From the NCBI RefSeq assembly GCF_002261425.1, contig NZ_NEVJ01000003.1, positions 1 to 64,000 on the forward strand: a stretch of 64,000 nucleotides of DNA, read 5' to 3'. The notes beneath the pieces were generated by a model, which saw only the letters and a program-made list of their open reading frames with translations, was not told the DNA's origin and did no database searches. This document shows positions 13,362 to 23,100 of the stretch, in pieces; position 1 is the stretch's first letter; each line of letters starts with the position of its first letter. This stretch comes from Bordetella genomosp. 9 (GTDB lineage Bacteria > Pseudomonadota > Gammaproteobacteria > Burkholderiales > Burkholderiaceae_B). Made by a program: the position numbers and the translations under genes.

Positions 13362-13942
13362 ACATCAAGCAAGTCCGCAACTATACCAGAAAAGTTTTGG
13401 ATTGGGCCGCGCGTCGGCGGGCGCTGGAACGGCAGGGATGCTGCCAGCTCGTTTTGAAAATTCTCGGCAACGCCGAAAGTTTTGTATGTATCAACAGATG
13501 TTGTTACATTGCCACGATGTGGTGCACGGCCAACAGCGTTACATATTACTTTTGCTGCGGCGTCGGAGGTTACACACATAATGGAGTCATTGCGGACCAA
13601 AGATCGACGGTTTTAGGAGAAATTGTCGACAAAAAGCAGAAGTTGATACGGTTGAGCATGATATCAGCCAAAAGCCATTACAAATGCGTCCCCCGCCTCA
13701 ACCCTTTCCCAACCATAATATTTACATTCGGTTGATAGGCAATGAAATAAAACGCGTTTTTTCGGAGTTGATCGGGCGTTGAACGCCACTGACAATGCCG
13801 GCCGCAGTTTCTTCATAGCTGTTTCGTCGACCGTTCCTCTTATAAAAATACCTGTATGCGGAGCGGACACGTGCTGAGCGCGAAGTATTACAGCCGGGAA
13901 ATCAGCTGTTACTCAACCACGAATACGCATTACGGGAATGCC
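13362..13942. promoter_or_regulatory. AT-rich 0.6-kb regulatory gap upstream of the type I secretion operon
   Basis: No convincing gene lies in these 581 bp; the frames crossing it lack family-like sequence. The stretch is visibly richer in A and T than the coding DNA around it. It holds three GTTACA direct repeats (13503, 13538, 13569), a perfect 12-bp palindrome AAAACGCGTTTT (13749-13760) and a TATAAA hexamer (13841-13846) about 100 bp before the TolC-like start. It probably carries the promoter of the secretion operon. The exact promoter is not established. Confidence 0.6.
13503..13575 (+). repeat. Three direct GTTACA repeats at about three-helical-turn spacing
   Basis: GTTACAT occurs at 13503-13509 and 13538-13544, and GTTACAC at 13569-13575. 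Start-to-start distances are 35 and 31 bp, close to three DNA turns each. The same face of the helix would be presented, as for a cooperatively bound regulator. The function is inferred. Confidence 0.4.
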
Positions 13943-15535
13943 ATGCAATCGTTTCGTTTGAAGCATTTAGTTGCCGTCCTGGCAACTTTTGCCACCGCCG
14001 CCGCAGTCGCCCAACCGACGCCGCCCGCTCAGCCCAATAGCCAGCTCGCGAAGCCGCCGGTCGCGCCGGCCGCCGGCGCGCCTGTGTCGCAGGCGACGAA
14101 CGTCAAGGGTTCCGCCTCGCTGAATCAGGTCGTCGAGCAGACGCTGCTGACCAACCCGGAAATCCAGGCCCGCTACAACGACTTCCGTTCCTCGCTGGAA
14201 GGCCAGAATGTCGCCAAGGGCGGCTGGCTGCCGCAGGTCAACGCGCAGGGCTGGGTCGGCCACGAGTGGCAGAGCAACCTGCCGGGCGAAGGGTCCGCCA
14301 GCTGGAACCGTCCGGGTTATACCCTGGAACTGCGCCAGCTGCTGTTCGATGGCTTCAAGACGAACAACGACGTAAAGCAGGCCGGCTTCGAAAAGCTGTC
14401 GCGCTATTACGATCTGCTGGCCACCAGCGATGAAATGGCGTTCAACGCGACCCAGGCTTACCTGGACGTCGAGCGTTACCGGGATCTGGAGCTCCTGGCT
14501 CGCCAGAACTACAGCCTGCACGATGAGACGATGAAGCAGATCCGCGAACGCGCCGATTCCGGCGTGGGTCGTCGCGTCGATCTGGAGCAGGCGGGTGGCC
14601 GCCTGGCGCTGGCGCAGACCAACCTGATGACGGAAAGCGCGAACCTGAACGACGTGACGCAGCGCTTCCGCCGCGTGACGGGCCTGGACGTGCCGGCCAC
14701 GCTGGCGCCGCCCCCGCGCCTGGACGACAAGCTGCCCAAGGATCCGAAGAACTTCAACGATTCGCTGCGCGGCAACCCGTCCTTCCTGTCCAAGCAGGCG
14801 CTGCTGCAGGCCGCCGATGCCGGCGTGCAGTCGTCCAAGGGCGCGTTCTCGCCCAAGTTCGAATTCGTGGCGTCGACCGGCACCGATACGTCGCAGCCCG
14901 GCCCCGACTACAAGAACACCCGCAGCACCAACGTGCAGCTGGTCATGTCGTACAACCTGTACCGCGGCGGCGCGGATTCGGCGCGGTTCCGCCAGACCTC
15001 GGCGCAAAGCTACGCCGCGCGCGACGTCCGCAACTACACCTGCCGCAATATCCAGCAGGATCTGGCGATCGCGTGGAACAACGTCGTTCACCTGCGCCAG
15101 GCGCTGCCTTTCCTGCGCGACCACGAAGTGGCGACGACCAAGGTGCGCGATGCCTACCGCCAACAGTTCCAGATCGGCCAGCGCACGCTGCTGGACTTGC
15201 TGGACACCGAAAACGAACTGTTCGAATCGCGCCGCGCGCTGACCAACGCCCTGTACGACCTGCAGGTCGCCCAGTACCGCTGGCTGACGCTGTCGCACAA
15301 GCTGCTGCCCACGCTGGGCCTGCGTCCCGCGAACGACGAGACGCCGGAAGAGAAGGCCAAGCTGGAAGTCAGCGACGACGTCATCAAGCTGTGCAATTCG
15401 ACGGTGCCGGACGCGACGCGCCTGGAACCGGTCAAGGTGATCTACAACAACGGCACCACGCCGCCGGACTTTGTGCCCTCGGGCAGGTCCCCTCAACCCA
15501 GCCCGGCCCAGCCGGGTTCCACCCCGAAGTGGTGA
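13943..15535 (+). CDS. TolC-family outer-membrane channel of the adhesin type I secretion system (LapE-like)
   Basis: The protein has 530 residues. From the ATG at 13943 it begins with a classical signal peptide, MQSFRLKHLVAVLATFATAAAVAQ, with probable cleavage after AVA. The two TolC/OEP repeats follow, with characteristic stretches such as LELRQLLFDG and QFQIGQRTLLDLLDTENELF. An in-frame start at 13856 would put 29 residues before the signal peptide, so the shorter form is preferred. It forms the outer-membrane duct that works with the ABC exporter at 15747 and the adaptor at 17921. It is the first gene of the operon behind the AT-rich regulatory gap. The C-terminus is proline-rich. Confidence 0.93.
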   Translation: MQSFRLKHLVAVLATFATAAAVAQPTPPAQPNSQLAKPPVAPAAGAPVSQATNVKGSASLNQVVEQTLLTNPEIQARYNDFRSSLEGQNVAKGGWLPQVNAQGWVGHEWQSNLPGEGSASWNRPGYTLELRQLLFDGFKTNNDVKQAGFEKLSRYYDLLATSDEMAFNATQAYLDVERYRDLELLARQNYSLHDETMKQIRERADSGVGRRVDLEQAGGRLALAQTNLMTESANLNDVTQRFRRVTGLDVPATLAPPPRLDDKLPKDPKNFNDSLRGNPSFLSKQALLQAADAGVQSSKGAFSPKFEFVASTGTDTSQPGPDYKNTRSTNVQLVMSYNLYRGGADSARFRQTSAQSYAARDVRNYTCRNIQQDLAIAWNNVVHLRQALPFLRDHEVATTKVRDAYRQQFQIGQRTLLDLLDTENELFESRRALTNALYDLQVAQYRWLTLSHKLLPTLGLRPANDETPEEKAKLEVSDDVIKLCNSTVPDATRLEPVKVIYNNGTTPPDFVPSGRSPQPSPAQPGSTPKW

Positions 15536-15541
15536 TCTGCC

Positions 15542-15769
15542 ATGGCGAATCAAGGCGACAATCATCGAGAAGACGGCTTTTCCAGGCTTGATCTGGATTT
15601 CGTACGGGTACTCGAGGATCTTATCGACGCCTTGATCGCCAATGGCACGCTGCGGCTGACCGATCTGCCGCCGCACGCGCAGCGCAAGCTCAACGAGCGC
15701 AAACAGCACCGGGCCAGGTTATCCGAACATCTGGATTTGTTGGACGATGAAGACGGACAAGTTATTTGA
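15542..15769 (+). CDS. Small charged protein in the secretion operon (unknown function)
   Basis: This 75-residue protein starts 6 bp after the TolC-like stop and overlaps the ABC exporter start by 23 bp, so it is almost certainly translated as part of the operon. It is hydrophilic and cytoplasmic by composition, with no signal peptide, membrane segment or cysteine. A predicted amphipathic helix (LDFVRVLEDLIDALIANGTL) is followed by a basic helix and an acidic tail (DLLDDEDGQ). I recognise no domain. Position and coupling suggest an accessory role in adhesin export or exporter assembly. That is inference only. Confidence 0.75.
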   Translation: MANQGDNHREDGFSRLDLDFVRVLEDLIDALIANGTLRLTDLPPHAQRKLNERKQHRARLSEHLDLLDDEDGQVI

Positions 15770-17918
15770 CCGCTCGGTGGACTCGTGGCGCGTTGACCCG
15801 CGCTCGACCCATGACGATCCCCTGCTGGAATGCCTGGTCGAGCTGACCCGGGTGCATGGTGTGCCGGCGACGGCGCAGGCGCTGTCGGCGGGCTTGCCGC
15901 TGGTCGACCAACGCCTGACGCCGGCCCTGCTGCCGCGTGCCGCGGCGCGGGCCCGCCTGTCGGCGCGCCTGGTCAAGCGCGATGTGGCCGAGATCCCCAC
16001 CGACATCCTGCCGGCCATCCTGCTGCTGCATGGCGAACGCGCCTGTCTGCTGCTGGAAGCGCGTCAAGGCAAATACCTGATCAGCCATCCCGAACTGGGA
16101 GCGGGCGCGGTGGAAATCAGCGCGGAAGAGCTCGCGCAGGATTACACCGGCATGGCCTGTTTCGTGCGGCCGCAGTTCCGTTTCGATGCGCGCTCGCCCG
16201 AAGTCAACAAGGTGCGCGGACGCCACTGGTTCTGGTCGGCGATATTCGAGAACCGCCGCCTGTACCGCGACGCCATCGTGGCGGCGGTGCTGATCAACAT
16301 ATTCGCCATGGCGATGCCGTTGTTCACGATGAACGTGTACGACCGCGTGGTACCCAACAATGCGCTGGAAACGCTGTGGGTGCTGGTGGTCGGCATCGCC
16401 GTCGTGGTCATTTTCAATACCATCCTGACCACGGCGCGGGCCCACGTCATCGATAGCGCCAGCAAGCGTGTCGATATCAGGCTGTCCGCGCTGATCATGG
16501 AGCGCGTGCTGGACCTGCGCATGGAAGGCCGGCCGGTTTCGGTGGGCTCCTTCGCCGCCAACCTGCGGTCCTTCGAATCCATCCGCGATTTCATTGCCTC
16601 GGCCAGTATCACGACGCTGGTGGACCTGCCTTTCGTCATCATGTTCCTGCTGGTGCTGGCCTGGATTTCGCCCTGGATGGTGATTCCGCCGGTCGTCGCC
16701 ATCGTATTGATCGTGCTGGTGTCGCTGGCGGCGCAGTTCCGCATGGAAACGATGACCATGGCCTCCTACCAGGCTTCGTCGCAGCGCAATGCGACCCTGG
16801 TGGAAGCGCTGACCGGTTTCGAGACCGTGAAGACGCTGAACGCCCAGGGCGCCATGCAGCGCAACTGGGAACGTTCGACCGAATACATCGCCAACATCAG
16901 CAGCAAGCTCAAGCTGATGTCCAGCACGACCGTCGGCTTCGTCGGCGCCATGTCGCAACTGGTGTCGGTCGCGGTGGTGGCGATCGGTGTCTATCTGGCG
17001 CACGATTCGGCGGTGTCCATGGGCGGCATCATCGCCGCGTCGATGATCGCCGGCCGTTGCCTGATGCCGCTGGGCCAGATCGCCGGGCTGCTGATGCAGT
17101 ACCAGAATGCCCGCACGTCGCTGGGCTCCATCGACAACTACATGCAGCTGCCCGTCGAACGGCCCGAGACCGCCGAGTTCCTGCATCGCCCGGTGTTCCA
17201 TGGGTCGGTGGAATTCCGCGACGTCACCTTCTCCTATCCCGGCTCGGCGCAGCCCGTGCTGCAGAACGTGTCGTTCAAGCTGAACCCCGGGGAAAAAATC
17301 GGCATCATCGGCCGCATTGGCTCGGGCAAGACGACGCTGGAAAAGCTGATCCTGGGCCTGTACCAGCCCACCGAAGGCACGGTGCTGCTGGACGGCGTCG
17401 ACGTCCGGCAGATCGATCCGGCCGACCTGCGCCGCGCCATCGGCTACGTGCCGCAGGATCCGGTGCTGTTCTACGGCAGCCTGAAGCACAACATCGCCAT
17501 GGGCGCGCCCTACGCGGACGACGCCAGCATCCTGGCGGCGGCGGAAGTCGCCGGCGTCAGCGATTTCGCCAACGTCCATCCGGATGGCTTCGACATGCTG
17601 ATCGGCGAGCGGGGCGAGTCGCTGTCCGGCGGCCAGCGCCAATCGGTGGCGATTTCGCGCGCGCTGATCAACGATCCCCCGGTGCTGCTGCTGGATGAAC
17701 CCAGCAGCAATATGGACCACCAGAGCGAGACGCGCCTGCGCAAGCAGCTGGCGGCGGCCAGCGCCAACAAGACGATGTTCCTGATCACCCACCGCACCGC
17801 GCTGCTGGAACTGGTCACCCGCCTGATCGTCATCGACGGCGGCCGGGTGGTGGCCGACGGTCCGAAAGAGCAGGTCGTGGAAGCGCTGCGCACTGGCCGG
17901 GTGGGACGGGGAGCCTGA
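15747..17918 (+). CDS. lapB: Type I secretion ABC exporter (LapB-like, permease-ATPase)
   Basis: The protein has 723 residues. The N-terminal ~140 residues form a C39-peptidase-like domain without the catalytic cysteine arrangement, as in adhesin and RTX exporters that do not cleave their cargo. A six-helix membrane domain follows (about 160-450). The ATPase domain shows Walker A GRIGSGKTT at residue 522, signature LSGGQRQ at 626, Walker B LLLDEP around 650 and the H-loop LITHRT. It sits in the inner membrane and drives export of RTX-signal proteins through the TolC-like channel. Its start overlaps the preceding small gene, implying translational coupling. The adaptor gene begins 2 bp after its stop. 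Symbol given by family and context. Confidence 0.95.
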   Translation: MKTDKLFDRSVDSWRVDPRSTHDDPLLECLVELTRVHGVPATAQALSAGLPLVDQRLTPALLPRAAARARLSARLVKRDVAEIPTDILPAILLLHGERACLLLEARQGKYLISHPELGAGAVEISAEELAQDYTGMACFVRPQFRFDARSPEVNKVRGRHWFWSAIFENRRLYRDAIVAAVLINIFAMAMPLFTMNVYDRVVPNNALETLWVLVVGIAVVVIFNTILTTARAHVIDSASKRVDIRLSALIMERVLDLRMEGRPVSVGSFAANLRSFESIRDFIASASITTLVDLPFVIMFLLVLAWISPWMVIPPVVAIVLIVLVSLAAQFRMETMTMASYQASSQRNATLVEALTGFETVKTLNAQGAMQRNWERSTEYIANISSKLKLMSSTTVGFVGAMSQLVSVAVVAIGVYLAHDSAVSMGGIIAASMIAGRCLMPLGQIAGLLMQYQNARTSLGSIDNYMQLPVERPETAEFLHRPVFHGSVEFRDVTFSYPGSAQPVLQNVSFKLNPGEKIGIIGRIGSGKTTLEKLILGLYQPTEGTVLLDGVDVRQIDPADLRRAIGYVPQDPVLFYGSLKHNIAMGAPYADDASILAAAEVAGVSDFANVHPDGFDMLIGERGESLSGGQRQSVAISRALINDPPVLLLDEPSSNMDHQSETRLRKQLAAASANKTMFLITHRTALLELVTRLIVIDGGRVVADGPKEQVVEALRTGRVGRGA

Positions 17919-17920
17919 GC

Positions 17921-19342
17921 ATGAATACGCATGTTGCAAACTCGAACGGCTCGTTCCTGGGCGCGATCGTGCGCCTGCCGCGCACCATCTTCGTGAAGCT
18001 GTTCGACGTCCTGCTGGACGGCGAAGAGCGCGGCAAGCCCAAGCTCAGCACCGACTACACCGGCAATGCCGAATGGGCGATCTACCATTCCGACGCGCGC
18101 GGCGCCCGGGTACTGCTATGGACCTCGCTGCTGGTCGTCGGCATCCTGCTGGTCTGGGCCGGTTTCAGCCCCATCGATGAAGTCGTGCGCGGCGAAGGCA
18201 AGGTCGTGCCGTCGCGCCAGGTGCAGGTGGTGCAGAGCCTGGACGGCGGTGTCGTCAAGGAAATCCTGGTCAGGCCTGGGCAGACGGTCGAGCCCGGCCA
18301 GATCCTGCTGAAGATAGACCCGACGCGCTTCAACTCGTCGCTGGGCGAAAACCAGGCGGAGTACCTGTCGTTGGAGGCCAAGGCGGCGCGCCTGCGCGCC
18401 CTGGCGACGGGCGAACCCTTCCAGGTGCCGGACGAGGTGCAGCAAAAGCTGCCGGTGGCGGCCGAAGCCGAGCGCAATGCCTGGATCCAGCGTACCAACG
18501 AATTGAACGCGACGGTCAGCGTGGCCAAGGAACAGGTCAAGCAGCGCCAGGAAGAACTGCGCGAAACGCAGGCCAAGCGCGATCAGGCCTCGACCACGTG
18601 CGCCTTGACCTCCAGGGAACTGTCCGTGACCCGGCCGTTGCTGGCCAGCGGGGCGGTGTCCGAAGTCGACCTGCTGCGGCTGCAGCGCGACGTGGCCAGG
18701 AGCTGCGGCGACCAGAAGGCGGCGGAAGCGCAGATCGACCGCATCCAGGCCTCCATCCAGGAAGCCCTGAGCAAGACCAAGGAAGCGGAGCTGAACATCC
18801 GCAACCAGGCGCGCAGCGACCTGTCCGACGTCACCACCAAGCTGCGCACACTGGGCGAAGGCAAGCTGGCCCTGGCCGACAAGGTCAAGCTGGCGGAGAT
18901 CCGTTCGCCGGTGCGCGGCACGGTCAAGACGCTGTTGGCGAACACGGTGGGCGGCGTGGTGCAGCCTGGCAAGGACATCGTCGAGATCGTGCCGACCGAT
19001 GACACGCTGCTGCTGGAAGTGCGTATCCAGCCGCGCGACATCGGTTTCCTGCATGCGGAGCAGAAGGCCGAGGTGAAGTTCACCGCCTACGACTATTCGA
19101 TCTACGGTGGCCTGGAAGGTGTCGTGGAGCAGATCAATGCCGATACGACCACCGACGAGCGCGGAAACTCCTTCTATATCGTGCGGGTGCGCACGGAAAA
19201 AAGCTCGGTTGGCGACCAGCATCTGGCCATCATTCCGGGCATGGTCGCCGAAGTGCATATCCTGACCGGCAAGCGGACGGTACTGCAGTACCTGTTGAAA
19301 CCGATCCTGCGCGCCAAGGAAAACGCCTTCACGGAACGGTAG
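17921..19342 (+). CDS. lapC: HlyD-family membrane fusion protein (LapC-like adaptor)
   Basis: The protein has 473 residues. A short cytoplasmic N-terminus and one membrane helix (about 65-87, VLLWTSLLVVGILLVWAGF) precede a biotinyl-lipoyl-like half-motif (GEGKVVPSRQVQVVQSLDGG). A long periplasmic coiled coil (about 150-310) and a C-terminal beta-barrel ending in a family-typical IIPGMVAEVHILTGKRTVL stretch follow. GGGGAG upstream of the ATG supports the start. It bridges the ABC exporter and the outer-membrane channel during one-step secretion of the giant adhesin. It follows the exporter gene by 2 bp in the same operon. Confidence 0.95.
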   Translation: MNTHVANSNGSFLGAIVRLPRTIFVKLFDVLLDGEERGKPKLSTDYTGNAEWAIYHSDARGARVLLWTSLLVVGILLVWAGFSPIDEVVRGEGKVVPSRQVQVVQSLDGGVVKEILVRPGQTVEPGQILLKIDPTRFNSSLGENQAEYLSLEAKAARLRALATGEPFQVPDEVQQKLPVAAEAERNAWIQRTNELNATVSVAKEQVKQRQEELRETQAKRDQASTTCALTSRELSVTRPLLASGAVSEVDLLRLQRDVARSCGDQKAAEAQIDRIQASIQEALSKTKEAELNIRNQARSDLSDVTTKLRTLGEGKLALADKVKLAEIRSPVRGTVKTLLANTVGGVVQPGKDIVEIVPTDDTLLLEVRIQPRDIGFLHAEQKAEVKFTAYDYSIYGGLEGVVEQINADTTTDERGNSFYIVRVRTEKSSVGDQHLAIIPGMVAEVHILTGKRTVLQYLLKPILRAKENAFTER

Positions 19343-19397
19343 GCCGCGCGGCCCGTCCCGCAAGTCCCGTCCGTTCTCCTGGATCCGCATCCGCACA

Positions 19398-19431
19398 CCT
19401 GCCGCGACGCGTCACGTCGCGCCGCGGCAGG
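19398..19431 (+). terminator. GC-rich hairpin after the secretion operon (possible terminator)
   Basis: CCTGCCGCG at 19398-19406 and CGCGGCAGG at 19423-19431 pair perfectly, and an inner GCGACG/CGTCGC pairing extends the stem. No T-tract follows. It may separate the secretion genes from the LuxR-type regulator, or act as a stabilising or attenuating hairpin. Confidence 0.45.
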
Positions 19432-19448
19432 CCACTAGAGAGGTATCG

Positions 19449-20075
19449 ATGCACGTGGCACCGGTTCTGTTCGTCACCCATGACGATCTGCTGTGGAAAC
19501 ACTGGTCGGGCCTGGATGCGCGCCGCTGGCTGCCGGCGCGAGGCCGGGCGCTGACCGACCTGCCGCGCTGGCGCGAGCAGGGGCGGTCGCTGGTCGTGGT
19601 GGATGCGGACCTGCCCAAGCTGCCGGCCTGGACGTCCGAACAGTGGATCGGCGCCATCGTTGGCTTGCGCACCGTCGTCGCCAGCGCCAAGCCGCATGAC
19701 GAGCAGGGGACCAAGGTGCTGGCGTCCGGCGCCGTCGGTTACTGCCATGCCTACGCGCCGCCATCGCTCATGAACCAGGTGCTGGAAGTAGTCGACGCCG
19801 GGGAAATCTGGATGGGCCGTTCCCTGGTGACCCGGCTGCTGCGCCTGGTGGAAAACAGGGCAGGGGGCAAGGAGGAATGGCACGCCAACGCCCTGACCGA
19901 GCGCGAGGACGTGGTGGCGCGCCGGGCCGCGGTGGGCGAAGCCAACGTCGAGATCGCCGCGGCGCTGGGGATCACCGAGCGGACGGTCAAGGCGCACCTG
20001 TCTTCCGTCTTTGAAAAGCTGGGCGTCAGCGACCGCCTGCAGCTGGCGCTGAAAGTTCACGGCATCAGCCGTTGA
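19449..20075 (+). CDS. LuxR/NarL-type response regulator with degenerate receiver domain
   Basis: The protein has 208 residues. A receiver-like domain (about 1-125) keeps an acidic pair (D12, D13) and a possible phospho-acceptor aspartate (D52 in VVVDADLP). The conserved lysine near the end is absent: AYAPP stands where TKP is usual. The C-terminal LuxR helix-turn-helix (about 147-205) is canonical: LTERE, then NVEIAAALGITERTVKAHLS, then KLGVSDRLQLA. GAGAGG precedes the ATG. No sensor kinase lies nearby. It sits between the secretion genes and the second adhesin and probably regulates adhesin expression. Phosphorylation-independent control is an inference. Confidence 0.85.
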   Translation: MHVAPVLFVTHDDLLWKHWSGLDARRWLPARGRALTDLPRWREQGRSLVVVDADLPKLPAWTSEQWIGAIVGLRTVVASAKPHDEQGTKVLASGAVGYCHAYAPPSLMNQVLEVVDAGEIWMGRSLVTRLLRLVENRAGGKEEWHANALTEREDVVARRAAVGEANVEIAAALGITERTVKAHLSSVFEKLGVSDRLQLALKVHGISR

Positions 20076-20105
20076 TCGTCGGGATACTCATCTAGTCCCT
20101 GAACC

Positions 20106-20161
20106 TGTCCTCCAGGACAATATCGGCCACTCGGCCCGGTCTATAGGATTACGCCATCCTA
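20106..20161 (+). promoter_or_regulatory. Two short dyads upstream of the giant adhesin start
   Basis: TGTCCT (20106-20111)/AGGACA (20114-20119) and TAGGAT (20144-20149)/ATCCTA (20156-20161) are perfect 6-bp inverted repeats in the 102-bp spacer between the LuxR-type gene and the adhesin. The second could be an operator or leader hairpin. The adhesin ribosome-binding site GGAG follows just before the ATG at 20178. No firm promoter was assigned. Confidence 0.4.
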
Positions 20162-20177
20162 AACCGGAGCTAAACAA

Positions 20178-23100
20178 ATGGCCTTCTCCACCCCCGCCGT
20201 AGTTACGCAAGTCGTCGGACGCGCCTGGATTCGCAGCAGCGATGGTTCGCTGGTCGAGCTGCACGCTGGCAGCCGGATCCCGCCCGACACTGAAATCGTG
20301 ACCGCTTCGGGCGCCACCGTGGCCTTGCAGACCGAAGGCGGCATGCCGCTGACCATCGGCGAGAACCGCGACGTGGCCTTCAACGCCGACATGGCGGGGC
20401 AGCCGGTCGACCGCTCCGAAGCCGCCGTGGCCGCGCCCACCGGCACCGATTCCGACCGCCTGCTGGCCGCCCTGCAGAATGGCCAGGATCCGTTCGACAA
20501 CCTGGATCCGACGGCCGCCCTGGTGGCGGGTGGCGGCGATGCCGGCGGCAGCAGCTTCGTGCGCCTGGCCCGCGTCGTCGAATCCACCACCCCCCTGGAC
20601 CTTGCCTATGCTGGAGTCGGCACGCCCGCGATCAATCTGTTGACGCCGGCCGGCCTGGCGACGAACAACAACGCGCCGGCCAATGATCCCCCGAATGCCG
20701 GCAACGACACCAGCACGACGACCGAGAAGTCGTTCGTGACCGGCAACATCCTGACCAATGACACCGATCCCAATGGCGACGCGGTGTTCATCCAGACCGT
20801 GGGCGGCAGGCCCATGGCGACGGGCGGCGTGCAGGTCGCCGGTTCGACCGGCGGCACGTTCACCGTGTTTCCGGATGGCAGCTATATCTTCAATCCGGGC
20901 GATGCGTACCACAACCTGGGCGTCGGCCAGACCGCGACCAGCACGCTGACCTATACGATTTCCGATCCGTTCGGCAATACGTCCACCGCCACCGTCACCG
21001 TGACGGTGAACGGCCTGAACGACGCGCCGACCGCCACCGCGATCGACAACGTCAATGGCGTGGACGCCCAGCAGAACATCAATGTGGACGTGTCCAGCCA
21101 CTTCGCCGACATCGACAACGGCGATAAGCTGACCTACACGGCCAATGGTCTGCCTCCCGGCCTGACGATCAACCCGGAAACGGGCGTGATCACGGGCACG
21201 ATCGACCATTCCGCTTCGCAAGGCGGCAACAACGGCGTGTACCAGGTCACGATCACGGCCACTGACACCAGCGGCGCCACGGTCACCGAGACCTTCAACT
21301 GGAACGTCGCCAATCCGGCGCCGACCGCCGTCAACGACAACGGCGCGACCGACCAGGACCACGCCGTCACCGGCAACGTGCTGACGGGCGACGCCCAGGG
21401 CGTGGGCCGTGACAGCGATCCCGACGGCGACGCGCTGACCGTCGTGCACGCCGGCGACAAGGATATGACCGCCGCCGGCATCGCCGTGGCCGGTTCGGGC
21501 GGCGGTGTCTTCACCATCCGCGCCGACGGTTCGTATTCCTTCGAGCCGGGCAAGGACTTCCAGAGCCTGGCGGCGGGCGAAACCAAGACCACCACGGTTT
21601 CCTACACGATTTCCGACGGCGAAGGCGGCACGTCCACCGCGACCCTGACCCTGACCGTCACCGGCACCAACGACCTGCCCGTCATCACCCCGGTCGAAGG
21701 CGGCCCGGACGCCAACCACGTCAAGGAAGACGAAGTCCTGACGACGGAAGGCAAGCTGAACATTGTCGACGCCGACCACGACCAGTCCTTCTTCCAGGCC
21801 CAGACCAATACGGCCGGACAGCACGGCACGTTCTCCATCGACGCCGATGGCCGCTGGACCTACCACCTGACGAACGACGATCCGCAGGTGCAGCAGCTGG
21901 CGGTGGGCGAGAAGCTGACCGAGACCTTCACGGTCAAGGCCGCCGACGGTACCGAAACCACCGTGACCGTCACGATCGACGGCACCAACGACATCCCGGC
22001 GATCAGCGGCACCAGCGCCGGCGCGGCGACCGAGGACGTCGAACAGACGGTCTCCGGCCAACTGGCGGTGTCCGACACGGACAAGAGCGATACCCACAGC
22101 TGGTCCGTCTCGGGCGAGCCCAAGGGCCAGTACGGCACCATCAGCGTCGACCAGGCCGGCAAGTGGACCTACACCGTCGACCAGCAGGCGACGCAGGCGC
22201 TGGCCAAGGACCAGCAGGTCCAGGAAACCTTCCACATCCTGGTCGACGACGGCCATGGCGGCACGGCCGTCCAGGACGTCACCATCACCATCACAGGCAC
22301 CAACGACGTGCCGGTGCTGACCAGCGGCACGGGCGAAGTCACGGAAGACCAGAACGTCGGCAACGACGGCAACCTGGTGACGGGCGGCCAGCTGACGATC
22401 ACCGACGTGGACACCGGCGAAAGCAGCTTCAAGCCGGGCGCGCACTTTGATGGCAGCACGGGCAACGGCAACGCGCCGCTGGGCACGCTGGCGTTCAACG
22501 CGGACGGTTCGTACACCTACACGGTGGCCAACGGCAACCCGACGGTGCAAGGCCTGCGCAGCGGCGAGAGCATCGTCGAGACGTACACGGTCACCAGCGC
22601 CGACGGTTCGGCCACGAGCACGATCACCATCACCATCAACGGCACCGACGACAAGCCGGTGATCACCCCGCATTCGCCGGACAGCGACAAGGGTACGGTG
22701 AAGGAAGACACGACGCTGTCGACCAGCGGCAAGCTGGACGTCGTCGACGCCGACCACGACCAGTCGTTCTTCCAGGCGCAGGACAATGTCGAGCAGCAGC
22801 ACGGCACGTTCAGCATCGACGCGAACGGCAACTGGACGTACAACCTGAACAACGCCGATCCGGCGGTGCAGGCACTGGGCGTGGGCCAAAGCCTGACCGA
22901 GACGATCACGGTGCTGACTGCCGATGGCACGACGACCGAAGTGGTCGTGACGATCAACGGCACCAATGACATTCCGGTGATCAGCGGCGAAGCAACGGGC
23001 GCGATCAAGGAAGACGCGGCGCCGTCGGTGTCGGGCCAGCTGGCGGTGGCGGACGTGGACGTCAACGACGGCCACACCTGGTCGGTGCAGGGCAACCCGA

